Origin: Apodemus sylvaticus
Taxonomy: Eukaryota; Chordata; Mammalia; Rodentia; Muridae
Assembly (NCBI RefSeq): GCF_947179515.1
Contig: NC_067495.1
Location: 67,877,411 to 67,941,410, forward strand
Direction of reading: 5' to 3'
Length of the DNA stretch: 64,000 nt
Below are positions 46,843 through 58,960 of this stretch, piece by piece (the stretch's first letter is position 1; each line of letters starts with the position of its first letter). The notes beneath the pieces are model-generated. The model did not search any database. It saw only the letters and a list, made by a program, of their open reading frames with translations, and had not been told where the DNA came from. The position numbers and the translations under genes were made by a program.

Positions 46843-48330
46843 ATGTAGTTACCTTTCTTGAGTTGGAGTTTTCCTTAGGGCTGTATTTGTGGATAGATAT
46901 TTTTTGAATTTGGATTTTCTGGAAATTTCTTGTTTTCTTCCTCTAAGGTAACTGAGAGTTTTTATGTGTATAGTAGTCTATGTTGGCACCTATATTTTTT
47001 AGAGGTTGTAGGGTATCTGTCCAGGCTCATGTTCTTTTAGAGTCTCTGTAATCAGGCATAATTCCGATAGGTTTGCCTTTTATGTTAACTTGCTTTTTTC
47101 CACTTTCAACTTTTAATATTCTTGCTTTATTCTGTATATTTCATGTTTTGATTAGTATATATCAAGAGGCTTTTCTTTTCTGGTCCAGACTAGCTGGTGT
47201 TTTATAAGCTTCTTATATGCTTATAAGCATCTCCTTCTTTAGGTTTGGAAAGTTTTCTTATGTGATTTTGTTAAAAATATTTTCTGGGCCTTGGTGCTGG
47301 GACTCTTCATCTTCTTCTATTCCTATTTTTATTCTAGGTTATCAAAGAGTTCCTGAATATTTTGTACCAGGAATTTTTGGCTTTAACATTTTCTTTGACT
47401 TTTGTATCAGTTTCTTCTACAATATCTTCTATGCCTGAGAATATCTTTTCTATCTGCTGTATTCTACTTGTGATGCTTGCATCTGTTTTTCCTGTTCTCT
47501 TCCCTAACTTTTCTATTTCCAGGATTTTTTTAGTTTATATTTTCTTTAATGCTTCTACTTCCACTTTCAGGTTTTTCACAGTTTTATTTGTATTTTCCTG
47601 TATGTCTTTATGAGAGTTATTTATTTACTGTGTTTGACTTTATTTTTTTAATTTCTTTAATGGACTTATTTCCTCTTTAAGGCCTCTATTATGTTTATAC
47701 GACTGGATTTAAGGCATTTTCTTGTGTTTTGATTTTGTTAGGATATCCAGTGCTTGCTGTAGTAGAGTAGCTGTGCTCTAGAGGTGTCATACTACCCTTG
47801 CTCTTGTTAATTGTGTTCTTTTGAGGACATTAAGCCATCTGGATTTTGTTTTTTTGGTCCCTGGATGTTCTTGTTGTAGTAGGTATCGGGTAAGCAGGTG
47901 AGCCTTGATGGTCTTGGTGTGTCAGGCATATGATGGATATCCTTGAGGTATATGATTCCAGACATGCAGTTCTATATGTTTTAGGAGCCTCAGGTCCAAT
48001 GAAGGTAGATGGAGAGGTGACAGGAGAATCGATGCCCCTGTGGGATGACAGTCTACTCAGGGCAGCTTGGCTTGGCTCAGAGAGCTCAGAGAGCCAGGAA
48101 TATGGATGGGCAAGTGAAAGTTACCTATATGGTTCAGGAATCTGATGGAGGTGGAGGAGAGGCAGCAGGAGAATGAAGGTCCCCCTGGATGGCAGGCTTG
48201 TCAGGACATCTTGGCTTGAACCAGAGGGCTCAAAGAGCTGAAAAGTTGGGTGGGCGAAGGGAAGCTTTTCTGGATGGTTCAGGAGTCTGATGGAGATGGA
48301 GGAGGGGCAGAGTGAGAAAGAAAATGGTGA
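46843..48330 (-). mobile_element. Older L1 fragment, antisense: ORF1 and 5' UTR
   Basis: 46850-47640 is the complement of a diverged ORF1 (words for 'FHDKTKF', 'NRIQQIEKIFSGIEDI' are visible). 47740-48330 is a 5' UTR with a unit of about 150 bp: 'ggagcctcaggtccaatgaaggtagatgg', 'ggaatctgatggaggtggag' and 'ggagtctgatggagatggag' at about 47975, 48135 and 48280. This is a further monomer type. An open frame at 47930-48145 is a product of this repeat and not a gene. Confidence 0.7.
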
Positions 48331-48883
48331 CTCTTACAGAATAATATGGATGATAATGCAAATAATTTTAATGAAGGCAGTAGAGATAATTCAAATATAA
48401 CTAATGAGTATGGCCAAAGGAAGAAAGCATGGTCTAAAAAGAAGCAACACATAGAGAAAAAAAATGAAGCAAAAAAAGAACAACAAAATAGCCCAGAGTA
48501 AAAGCACTGGACTTCTGAGAACAACTAAGGCAAACAATTTGCAGCAAAGGCTGTGATTATCTCATAATGTAAAATGCCTCTAAAAAGAATGGCTGCCAGA
48601 AAGGTTATCTATGCACAGAGGACTTTATGCCTAAAATCCTCAATCAATAACTCCAATATCACAGTTTTAACTGAGTTTCTTTAGCTGATTTTGGCTGAAT
48701 GTTGTGGATATCAATTTAATGATCTTTTCCTGCTTACCTGCTGCTAGTCTCTAATACCTGCACTCACTCAAAACCAAAAGCACAGCAATGCCAGGTCATT
48801 TTATTGACTCTATAGAACACACAAAATAATTCAAGTTTTGTCTGTTTTCAATAGGGTGTACTTTGGCTTTTCTAAACTTTTTT
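48331..48883 (+). other. Non-L1 segment with a short coding-like stretch
   Basis: On the plus strand 48345-48500 reads as a Lys/Asn-rich peptide (starts MDDNANNFNEGSRDNSN) ending at TAA 48499-48501, followed by a few more stop-separated words. No start context, domain or poly(A) is seen. Origin unknown. It may be part of an old retrocopy or of the L1 5' flank. Confidence 0.3.
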
Positions 48884-48900
48884 TGTTTTACTAAATTTCT
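48884..48900. repeat. Left TSD of the L1 at 48901-49575
   Basis: TGTTTTACTAAATTTCT recurs perfectly at 49576-49592 (17 bp). Confidence 0.95.
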
Positions 48901-49575
48901 TTATTTATTTATTTATTTTTATTTACATTGCAAATGATTTCCCCTTTTCTGGGTCCCCACTCCCCGCAAGTCCCATAAACCCTCTTCCTCCCCCCTATTC
49001 TTCCATCCACCCCTTCCCACTTCCCTGTTCTGGAATTCCCCTATACTCTTGCACTAAGTCTTTCCAGAACCAGGGCCCACTCCTCCATTCTTTTTGGACA
49101 TCATTTAATTTGTGGATTATGTCCTGGGTATTCAAAGTTTCTAGGCTAATATCCACTTATCAGTGAGTGCATACCATGATTGATCTTTTGAGACTGGGTT
49201 ACCTCACTTAGTATGATGTTCTCCAGCTCCATCCATTTGTCTAAGAATTTCATGAATTCATTGCTTCTAATGGCTGAATAGTACTCCATTGTATAAATAT
49301 ACCACATTTTTTGTATCCATTCCTCCGTTGAAGGACATCTAGGTTCTTTCCAGCTTCTGGCTATTACAAATAGGGCTGCTATGAACATAGTGGAGCATGT
49401 GTCCTTATTGCATGCTGAAGAATCCTCTGGATATATGCCCAGTAGTGGTATAACAGGGTCCTCAGGAAGTGACATGCCCAGTTTTCTGAGGAACCGCCAG
49501 ACTGATTTCCAAAGTGGTTGCACCATCTTGCAATCCCACCAGCAGTGGAGGAGTGTTCCTCTTTCTCCACATCTA
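48901..49575 (-). mobile_element. 5'-truncated L1, antisense
   Basis: 675 bp: tail (T-rich), 3' UTR and the last about 150 codons of ORF2 (complement of CGERGTLLHCWWDCKMVQPLWKSVWRFL ... HGMHSLISGY). The C-terminal frame is open from 49625 down to 49146, and the reading upstream of 49575 is host DNA. A perfect TSD indicates a fairly young insertion. Confidence 0.96.
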
Positions 49576-49592
49576 TGTTTTACTAAATTTCT

Positions 49593-49777
49593 ATAGTAAA
49601 TTACTATGAATTTACTAAATTTCATAGTAAAACAATATGTAGAGAGGTATTACTTAGTTATTACTTTATGTTATCTATGTAGTAAATTTGCAACTTTCTT
49701 TAAGTTTTTTAGGTTATGTTTATAGGTGCAGTGCTTCTGTGTATGTCTCTGTAACAGTTGTACACCTTGTACCTGGA
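49593..49777. other. Short AT-rich spacer
   Basis: Contains 'agtaaattactatgaatttact', a local palindrome-rich stretch next to the L1 target site. No gene. Confidence 0.5.
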
Positions 49778-50346
49778 TTTCAGAGGCCAGTAAAGGATTC
49801 AGGATACCTTGGAACTAGTTATAGAATAGATGCTAAGCTGCCATCAGGTTCGGTAGAAACTTAACCTGAGTCATTTGCAAAAGCTGCAAGTTGTTGAGCT
49901 GTGTTCCCATCCCAAGAATGTAAATGCATTTATATAGAAGGATTTTTTTTTTTTTTTTGCAGTTAAGAGCAACCTCATAGGGGCAAAGAGGTGGGAGTTT
50001 ACAGAGTGGAGACCAGGAAAGGGGATAATGTTTGAAATGTAAATAAATAAACAACAAAAATGCCTGGATAATTTTCCAGAATGGGAAAGAAAACAGGAAA
50101 GCAAGCCAAAAAAAGTCCTGAGTAAGTTATAAAAGATGAGGTATAGATATTATATATATCTTTTCCTAAGGTTATAGTTTAGTCAAGCTTCTATTTCAAT
50201 TAATGTCTAAATATTTATACAATAATTAAATGTACCAGACTTGTATAACTCACCTTCTGAGGGTTCCATAAACATACTTGGAGACCTACACTTGTCTGGC
50301 AGGAGAGAAGATATAAGGTGACAAGTGTATCTCCCTTTCATCCATC
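49778..50346 (-). repeat. Right arm of the 0.57-kb inverted repeat
   Basis: Reverse complement of 44339-44905. It lies in non-L1 flanking DNA on both sides, so it is the more likely source copy. It includes a sense-oriented short L1 3' end (about 49945-50065: 'aggaaaggggataatgtttgaaatgtaaataaataaac'). Confidence 0.93.
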
Positions 50347-51040
50347 CTCATATAACAAAAGTCAGAAATGTTAGCAAGAATAATACCATTTTGTATAGCT
50401 CTTCCATTTGGATCAATTACTACAATTCTCACAACTATGGTAACTTAGTTTCTAGAAGTAAATTAACCTGATTCTCTAGATTCTTGAGATCCGTACCCAG
50501 TGTAGCCCCAGTAATCACATGCCAGCAAATATATTTATTAGTCTCTCAACATTCTTTAACTGACTACTAGCTGATTGCCCCTAACAAAGGCCATCTCCAA
50601 GCCAAAAAAAGAGAATGTTTCAACCAGTCCTATAATTATATAATCCTGCAAGCAAATGGTAGGCTCTGATTCTTCCAAGTACACTTTCTCATTTTCTAGA
50701 TTGCCTTAACTAGTCTGTTCATCAGTCTGTGGAATATTCTGGCACATGAATGCAACAAGTAATGATTAAATAAAGATAAATAACATATCTATTTTCTCTA
50801 ATGTGTATCTTGTCTTTGTATTAGAGTACTAAAATATCCTTTTCTAGCTATTTTAAATATTTAATCAATTTGTTGTGTAAATATGTGTATGTGTATATAA
50901 TTGAGAATGGGTGAGGGTATTGACTTTAAAACTAGAAAGGAGAAAGAAAATAAAGGTGCTGAAGAAGTGGGTATATAGTAGAACACATAAAATGTGAATG
51001 CACAGAAATGTTTTTGGTGTATAGATAGAATGGTAAAAAG
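50347..51040. other. AT-rich sequence, no gene seen
   Basis: No repeat or coding content that I can name. Confidence 0.45.
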
Positions 51041-51705
51041 AGTGTTGAGACAAGAACCCAGATTTCCTTCAACAGAGGAATGGATACAGAAAACATGGCA
51101 CATTTGTACAATGGAGTACTACTCAGCTATTAAAACAATGATTTCATGGAATTCTTGGGCAAATGGATGGAACTCGAAAGTATCATCCTGAGTGAGGTAA
51201 CTCAGTCACAAAAGAACACACATGGTATGCACTCATTGATAAGTGGATATTAGCCCAAAAGCTTGGAATACCCAAGATACAATTCACAGACCACATGAAG
51301 GTCAAAAAGAAGGAAGACAAAAGTGTGGAAGCTTCAAGTCCTTCTTAGAAGGGGGGACAAAATACTCAAGGGAGGAAATATGGAGACAAAGTGCAGAGCA
51401 GAGACTGAAGGAAATACCATCCAGAGACTGTTCCACCTGGGGATCATTTCCATATACAGTCATCAGACCCAGACATTATTTTGGATGACAAGAAATGCTT
51501 GCCTAAAGGACCCTGATGTGGCTATCTCCTGAGAGGCTCTATCAGAGCCTGACAAATAACAGAGGCAGATGTGTGCAGCCAACCATTGGACTGAGCATGG
51601 GGTCCCCAGTGGAGGAACTAGAGAAAGGACCAAAGGAGCTGAAGGGTTTTGCAACCCCACAGGAAGCAAAGGAGAAAGAGGAAAACTCAGTGAAAATTTT
51701 TGTTT
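51041..51705 (+). mobile_element. 5'-truncated old (Lx-type) L1, sense
   Basis: The ORF2 C-terminus (EPRFPSTEEWIQKTWH, MEYYSAIK, SKVSSS) to about 51250, then a diverged 3' UTR with 'ggaaataccatccagagactgttcc' and 'ggttttgcaaccccacaggaagc'. The open frames within it at 51243-51707 come from the 3' UTR. The tail is not preserved. Confidence 0.8.
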
Positions 51706-53105
51706 GAAAAAAATCATAATATAAAAATACAGTACATGCTACTTTATAAATATTTAACTTTAGTGGCATTGCTTGCTACCGTGCATAATCACACTATATA
51801 AAGCTATATTTTAAATCTATTTATCAACCTACATATAGTCTTATATCCTACCATTTCCAAACTTTCATCTGTAATGTACTCTTCTCTTTTAAGATTATCT
51901 TTTCTGATATTATTTTCCAGGTTAATTCATACTGACACTATATTTTATTCTTTGTTTTAAAATAATTGTGCATTTTATTTGCCATTTTAATTTTATCATT
52001 TGACAATCGTGTGCAAAATTTTGTTGGAAATCTTGACTTCTTCCTTGGAATTGTGCTTGCATTTCTTCATTTATTAAATTTTGTGATTCCCAAATTTATG
52101 ATATAATAATTTATGATATAATAATTGAAGTTTGACTATATCACATACTTTGAGAGGTGGTTCTCATCCACAAGTATGTAGAGAATTAAAGTGCAGTCAT
52201 TCAAGCCATAGGCTAACACAGGGATGGTAGTGCAGCAGATGAATACAGCATGGTGATGGCACTAAGTACTAAACTCATCTCTAAATCTTACACATGAAAA
52301 GGGAATTTTCTGATCAATAAAAGGATTTGCATATGTATTTACTGTATAATTTAAACATAACATTTAGGCACGGATGAAATCCTTTCCTTTAGCCCAGCAC
52401 AAGAACTGTGATTTAGGACAATAACTAATTGTACGGTTATTCCTTATTTGAAACTTAACCTTATGGTCTGGAAGATAAATATCTGTGAAACAGACAAACA
52501 AATCTTTGCATCTGAAGTTTTCTGGACCTTTGATAAATTTGATTGACATTTAATGACAAACACAGTAATAATTATTGGTATTTATTAGGTAGTTTTCATG
52601 CATTATATGGAATCACTATAAGTTTTACTTTTCTGTTGGAAATGTCAAGATACAAAATGGCTTTTCCAAACTTGGTAATTGGTGAGTGGTAACACTGTAA
52701 AATTATATCTGATTCCAGATTCAAATAAGTTCAACACAATAGACTTCTTTGTGTTTTTTGCATTTCTATATTCAAAGGGCATTGATAAAAGTCATGTTTA
52801 ATTCATTTTAACATTTAATTTAAAATAATCTGAAAGTAGAGTTGAATCACATCTTACAAATAGATATGTAGCACTTTCTAATTTGTAAAATAAATCCCCT
52901 AGGAAAGGAGAAATTTAACAAATATATAGCCTAAGGAATGATGGTAATTTTTCCATCTTATTTCAAAATGGATTGAGAGATTTGCATTTCAGAAAATTAT
53001 TTTATCCATAGAAATGTCTATAGCAATATTTGAGTCACTAAATTTATGGACATGTGTCACAAATGCTTGCATCTTTGCTTTTACAGGAATTCTATATTCA
53101 AGTTC
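51706..53105. other. AT-rich sequence, no gene seen
   Basis: A direct repeat 'aatttatgatataata' occurs twice near 52095-52125. Nothing else is recognisable. Confidence 0.5.
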
Positions 53106-53359
53106 AATATCAGACTTTTTTTATTCAATATATTTTTATTTACATTTCAAATGATTTCCCCTTTTCTAGGCCCCCACTCCCAAAAGTCCCATAAGCCCCT
53201 TTCTCTCCCCCTGTCCTCCCACCCACCCCTTCCCACTTCCCCTTACTGGTTTTGCCAAATACTGCTTCCCTGAGTCTTTCCAGAACAAGGGACCACTCCT
53301 CCTTTCTTCTTGTACCTCATTTGATGTGTGGATTATGTTTTGGGTATTCCAGTTTTCTA

Positions 53360-54346
53360 GGTTAGTATCCACTTATTAGTGAGTGCATACCATGATTCAC
53401 CTTTTGAGTGTGGGTTACCTCACTTAGTATGATGTTCTCTAGCTCCATCCATTTGCCTAAGAATTTCATGAATTCATTGTTTCTAATGGCTGAAAGGTAC
53501 TCCATTGTTTAGATATACCACATTTTTTTGCATCCACTCTTCTGTTGAGGGATACCTGGGTTATTTCCAGCATCTGGCAATTATAAATAGGGCTGCTATG
53601 AACATAGTAGAGCATATATCCTTATTACATGATGAGGAATCCTCTGGGCATATGCCCAGGAGTGGTATAGCAGGATCTTCTGGAAGTGAGGTGCCCAGTT
53701 TTCGAAGGAACCGCCAGACTGATTTCCGGAGTGGTGGTACCAATTTGCAACCCCACCAGCAGTGGAGGAGTGTTCCTCTTTCTCCACACCCTCTCCAACA
53801 CCTGCTGTCTCCTGAATTTTTAATCTTAGCCATTCTGACTGGTATAAGGTGAAATCTCAGGGTTGTTTTGATTTGCATTTCCCTAATGACTAATGAAGTT
53901 GAGCATTTTTTAAGATGCTTCTCCACCATCCGAAGTTCTTCAGGTGAGAATTCTTTGTTTAACTCTGTACCCCATTTTTTAATAGGGTTGTTTGGTTTTC
54001 TGGAGTCTAACTTCTTGAGTTCTTTATATATATTGGATATTAGCCCTCTATCTGATGTAGGATTGGTGAAGATCTTTTCCCAATTTGTTGGTTGCTGATT
54101 TGTCCTCTTGATGGTGTCCTTTGCCTTACAGAAACTTTGTAATTTTATGAGGTCCCATTTGTCAATTCTTGCTATTAGAACATACGCTATTGGTGTTCTG
54201 TTCAGAAACTTTCTCCCTGTACCGATGTCCTCAAGGATCTTCCCCAGTTTCTTTTCTATTAGCTTCAGAGTGTCTGGCTTTATGTGGAGGTCCTTGATCC
54301 ATTTGGATTTGAGCTTAGTACAAGGAGACAAGGATGGATCAATTTG
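53360..54346 (-). pseudogene. L1 ORF2 C-terminal half
   Basis: A 263-codon open frame ends at 53561 and runs from LSPCTKLKSKWIKDLHIKP through LQSFCKAKDTIKRTN and IREMQIKTTLRFHLIPV to CWRGCGERGTLLHCWWGC and MFIAALFIIARCWK. A TAA at 53558-53560 then interrupts the last 66 codons. The Cys-rich domain is intact up to that point. Confidence 0.9.
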
Positions 54347-55830
54347 CCCCAATAAAAAGACATAGACTAACTGACTGGATACATAAACAGGACCCTACAT
54401 TTTACTGCTTACAGGAAACACACCTCAGGGTCAAAGACAAACACTACCTTAGAGTAAAAGCCTGGAAGACAATTTTACAAGCAAATGGTCTCAGGAAACA
54501 AGCTGGAGTAGCCATTCTAATATCAGATAAAATTGACTTTCTACCCAAAGTCATCAAAAGAGACTCTGAGGGACACTTCTTGCTGGTCAAAGGAAAAATA
54601 CAACAAGAAGAACTCTCAATCCTGAACATCTATGCTCCCAATTCAAGGGCTCCCTCTTTTGTAAAAGAAACTTTATTAAAGCTCAAAGCACACATTGCAC
54701 CTAACACAATAATTGTGGGTGACTTCAACACTGCACTTTCCTCAATGGACTGATCAGGAAAACAGAAACTAAACAGGGACACAATGAAACTAATTGAAGC
54801 TTTGGACCAAATAGATTTAACAGATATATATGGAATATTCTATCCTAAAGCAAAAGAATATACCTTTTTCTTAGCACCTCATTGTACCTTCTCCAAAATC
54901 GACCATATAATTGGTCACAAGACAGACCTCAACAAATATAAGAAGATCAAACTAATCCCATGCCTCCTATCAGATCACTATGGAGTAAAAGTGGTCTTCA
55001 ATAGCAACAAAAACAACAGAAAACCCACATACACGTGGAAACTGAACAATATTCTACTCAATGATACCTTGGTCAAGGAAGAAATAAAGAAAGAAATTAA
55101 AGACGTTTTAGAACACAATGAAAATGAAGACACAACATACCCAAATCTATGGGACACAATGAAAGCAGTGCTAAGAGGAAAACTCATAGCCCTGAGTGCC
55201 TCCAAAAAGAAAATGGAGAGAGCATACATTACCAGCTTAATGACACACCTGAAAGCCCTAGAACAAAAAGAAGCTATTTCACCCAGGAGGAGTAGAAGGA
55301 AGGAAATCATCAAACTCAGGGTCGAAATCAATCAAGTAGAAGCAAAGAGAACCATACAAGAATCAACAAAATCAGGAGCTGGTTCTTTGAGAAAATCAAC
55401 AAGATAGATAAACCCTTAGCCAGACTGACCAAAGGGCACAAAGAAAGTATCCAAATTAACAAACTTAGAAATGAAAAGGGAGATATAACAACGGAAACTG
55501 AGGAAATCCAAAAAATCATCAGATCCTACTACAAGAGCCTATACTCAACACAACTGGAGAATCTGGAGGAAATGGACAATTTCCTTGACAGATACCAAAT
55601 ACCAAAATTAAATCAGGACCAAATAGATCATCTAAACAGTCCCATAACGCCTAAAGAAATAGAAGGAGTCATAGAAAGTCTTCCAACCAAAAAAAGCACA
55701 GGACCAGATGGTTTCAGTACAGAATTCTATCAGACTTTCAAAGAAGAGTTAACACCAATACTCTTCAAACTATTCCACAAAAATAGAAACAGAAGGAACA
55801 CTACCCAATTCCTTCTATGAAGGCACAATT
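54347..55830 (+). pseudogene. L1 ORF2 endonuclease and pre-RT half
   Basis: 54334-54753 open: KRHRLTDWIHKQDPTFYCLQETHLR, KDKHYLRVKAWKTILQANG, VGDFNTAL (usually TPL). A TGA at 54751 is followed by the rest of the endonuclease (54784-55407: DLTDIYGIFYPKAKEYTFF, KIDHIIGHKTDL, CLLSDHYGV), in which the catalytic SDHY/H block is visible. A one-base loss near 55360 shifts the frame, and 55572-55820 carries LPTKKSTGPDGFSTEFYQTF. Confidence 0.9.
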
Positions 55831-55845
55831 ACGCTAATATCAGAC

Positions 55846-57650
55846 ATTTTAATTATGACTTCTTATGTAATTTCCTCAGGCATTTGTTTATTGGATTGGA
55901 AGTAATTTCATCATAAATTGCCATCCTTACATTCTCATTTTACATTATTTCTATGCCACTATATTGACTGATTTTCAACACTGGATGAACTGGAACTCAC
56001 TCCATAGACCAGCTTGTCCTCTAACTCACAGATCTTATAGGAACTTCTGTCTCCTGAGTGCTGGGATTAAAATCATGCACCACTATATCTTGTCTACGTT
56101 GATATGTTTTTAAATAAAATATAGAGAGCTAGAATGTGTTATGTCAATTTAGATTCAAGTTAGTAAAGCAGATATTGCAGCATATATTTTCCTCTCAGTA
56201 AAAATACAAAAAATAGTATGTTGAAATTTATATTGTTTATTAATGCGATTGGTTTAAACAATTAAGCAAATTACATTTAACCAAAAATATATGGGTATTT
56301 CTTTATGCTGTTGAACTACATTGTTTCAAATCACAGGTTGATTGCATTACTGAATTTTGCCTAAACAATCATGCTAACTTTGTTTAGCAACAGCTTAAGC
56401 CACTGAAAAGAAATAGGAATTAGAAATAAACTCATAACCCAGAAAACTTACTCCAATTTCTGTTGCCAAGAATTTGGAAATTTACCTCAAGTTCGAATTT
56501 ACAAAACTTGAAACATCAAATGAGTAGAAATACAACAATTTCTAATATGAATTTTGCAAAATATAAATAAGCACATCCATATCTGGATGGAGCTACTATT
56601 AACAGTATGTTTTTAACTTCTTAAGGTCCTTTGTGTGAAAGTAATAACCATTTTCTAGTGAAATATTTCCCCCTGACACTCACTTCATATTAGAAGCTGG
56701 GAACAAAGAGACAGACAGTTCTTGAATTAATAAATCCACAGTGGCTGATACTTTATTTTCTAATGACTGTAAATGAATGGGGTATTTCAGTAATGACTAT
56801 GTGCTCAGTAAGTAGGGAGGCTCATTGTCTTTTAATTGTATGTATTTGGTAAATTAGTTTTAAAGGTCACATTGGTATTCATTAACAGCAGCTTCGATGA
56901 AGCTCTTCTAAATTATACTTTTATTAATAAAATCCAGTGATCTAACTTTGATCAAAGGAAGGACAAGTTACAATTTTCTACTTAGTTTCATAAAAGTAGA
57001 AGCTACTTTGTGTAAGCATTTTGGAAAAATCTCTGTTTGCTATGAATATTATTATAATCCAAGCTTCATGGCAAAAATTAACATTGCCGTTTCTCTTTTG
57101 ATTAGCTTCATTTTCCCTAATAAATGTATTTTTGGAAGTTCATATTGTTTTGCAGCCTCCAAACATCACTTAATTATGTGTTTTGAATATATATGGCTGT
57201 CATAATGAATAACTACAGACTTGGTCACTTTAAAAAAGAAGAGGTTTTTCTCTAACTTCTGGCACTAGATTGAAGTCGTTCATTCTAAATACAGTCATTC
57301 TGAGATGTTTAGTGAATATAGATTTGAGAGGTGTGTCATCTAACCCACTGTAATATGCATTTGTTTTTTTAAACATTGAAGCTCTATGCTAAAGATGAGT
57401 AAATAGAAATCCCTGAAAGCTGGCATTTCTGTAAGTATGCATATAAATCACAACAGTTCAAGGACCAACACTGAGACTAGTCTGAGAACACATCTTTTCA
57501 TACATTCCCTTATAGAAAATTTTGTACCTTATGGATTGATGACAAAAGATTGCTGTGTAAAATGTCTGAAAGTCTTCTCTAATCATGTATATCTCCCCTT
57601 TTGTCCAGAGATTGTATTCTTCATCTGCCCTAAATTGTCCAATCCCATTT
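55846..57650. other. AT-rich sequence, no gene seen
   Basis: Apart from an old B1 piece there is no recognisable feature. The open frames at 56948-57205 and 57437-57652 have no known domain. Confidence 0.45.
55972..56102 (-). mobile_element. Old B1 SINE remnant
   Basis: Complement of B1 words: 'ggaactcactccatagaccagcttgtcctctaactcac', 'ctgagtgctgggattaaaatcatgcaccac'. Diverged. Confidence 0.75.
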
Positions 57651-57702
57651 AGAAAAATAAAATGAAATGAAATAAATTAAAATAAAGTAAAATAATAAAA
57701 TA
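57651..57702. repeat. A-rich (AAAAT)-like tract
   Basis: A/T-only tract with irregular AAAT and AAAAT units directly before the inverted L1 5' segment. It could be a tail of a lost element or a target-side A-run. Confidence 0.7.
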
Positions 57703-58770
57703 GATGCTACCAGCTTTTGATCATTTTTCTCCTGAATTTGTTTCAGAGATTTATTTATGTCCTTCATGTGTTCCTCTAACAGCATCCTTACCAGTGCTAT
57801 TAAATCCAACTCTTGTTTTTCTGGTGTGTTGGGGTATCCAGGACTTGCTATTGTTGGAGAATTGGTTTCAGATGCTGCCATAATGCCTAGGTTTCTGTTA
57901 GCAACATTCCTATGCTTGCCTTTAGCCATCTAGTTCTCACTGGTGTTAGATGGTCTTATTGTCACTGGCTGGTGCCACAACCTATTGTGGACCTTTAGGG
58001 CTATTTCTGAGACACTGTATGACTGGGTTTCCTCTGGCACATATTTCTGATATGCTGCCTTCCTCTTTTGTGCCTTTGGAGCCCTGCTCAGCCTTGCCTC
58101 AGGAAATGTTATACTTGGGTTGTGAAGGTGAACCAGGTGTTCTCAGACTGCTCTGTTATGGAGCAAAGATGGTGAGTGGGGGGGGGCACTCCCTCTGTTC
58201 ATTCTCATATAGAACACAGGCCCCATGACCGAAAGGCTTGCAGATAAACCGCCTATGTTCTCAGGTCCTGAGTGCAGGCAGACCCCTGGAGATTTGCACC
58301 CCCAGAGATTTTAAGCTCACGATAATACAGTACCTAGTGATGTTTTTCTGCCCTGGCAGGCCACAAAGATGCTGTTCTCTGCAAAGGATACAGGCTTCAC
58401 GACCTACCAGCTGGGAGATGAACCATCTGTGTGCTCAGGTCCTGGGCAGAGGCAGACCTTGCTCAGGTCCTGGGCACAGGCAGACCTCTGGCTGTTTGCA
58501 CCCCCAGAGATCTAAAGCTCAGGGTGATACAATACCTAGTGACTCTCTTCTGCTCCAGCAGGCAGAGAATATGGCCGCAGGGATTCTCTCCCTCTGTTGG
58601 TCTCCAGGCAGGACACAGGCCCCACGCCCGGAGATCTGGCAGACAAACCGCCTATGAGCTCAGTTCCTGAGCACAGGCAGACCCCTGGTGGTTTGCACGC
58701 CCAGAGATCTAAAGCTCAGGGTGATACAATACCTAGTGAAGCTCTTCTGCCCCGGCCTGCAAAGAATATG
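57703..58770 (-). mobile_element. L1 5' segment, antisense: start of ORF1 and 5' UTR monomers
   Basis: 57703-57930 is ORF1 from its ATG (MAKGKHRNVANRNLGIM) for about 75 codons, where it stops abruptly. 57931-58770 is the tether and three monomer copies. The phrase 'agagat(c/t)t.aagctca' recurs at about 58314, 58506 and 58703, with a unit of about 197 bp. The monomer type is that of the L1 at 2928. Open frames at 57950-58872 are monomer readings and not genes. A local duplication 'ctcaggtcctgggca' lies at about 58434-58475. Confidence 0.85.
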
Positions 58771-58960
58771 GGGGCTGGAGAGATGGCTCAGCGGTTAAGA
58801 GCAACGACTGCTCTTCCAAAGGTCCTGAGTTCAAATCCCAGCAACCATATGGTGGCTCACAACCATCCATAATGAGATCTGATGCACTCTTCTGGAGTGT
58901 CTGAAGACAGCTACAGTGTACTTACATGTAAAAAAAAAATAAACTTTAAAAAATTCATGA
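58771..58960 (+). mobile_element. B2 SINE, sense, at an L1-L1 junction
   Basis: Complete B2: GGGGCTGGAGAGATGGCTCAG start, tRNA-like box A/B region ('gttaagagcaacgactgctcttcc', 'gttcaaatcccagc'), B2 body, A-rich tail with 'aataaact' at 58940. The right flank passes directly into L1 ORF2 text. No TSD is seen for the B2 alone. Confidence 0.95.

Larger units (their letters stand above)
53116..55835 (-). mobile_element. Twin-primed L1 (antisense 3' half, inverted 5' half) with internal deletion
   Basis: 53116-54346: antisense tail, 3' UTR and ORF2 C-terminus. 54347-55835: sense ORF2 N-terminal half. The TSD AATATCAGAC (53106-53115 and 55836-55845) brackets both, so it is one event. The inverted half covers ORF2 from SPIKRH-like text near its start to LPNSFYEG; the antisense half starts at LSPCTKLKSKW. 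About 1.2 kb of RT, including the catalytic FADD, is missing between them. Confidence 0.93.

Noticed and set aside
57950..58872. Series of long open frames (up to 139 codons)
   Set aside because: They are readings of tandem L1 5' UTR monomers, which are GC-richer and so have few stops.
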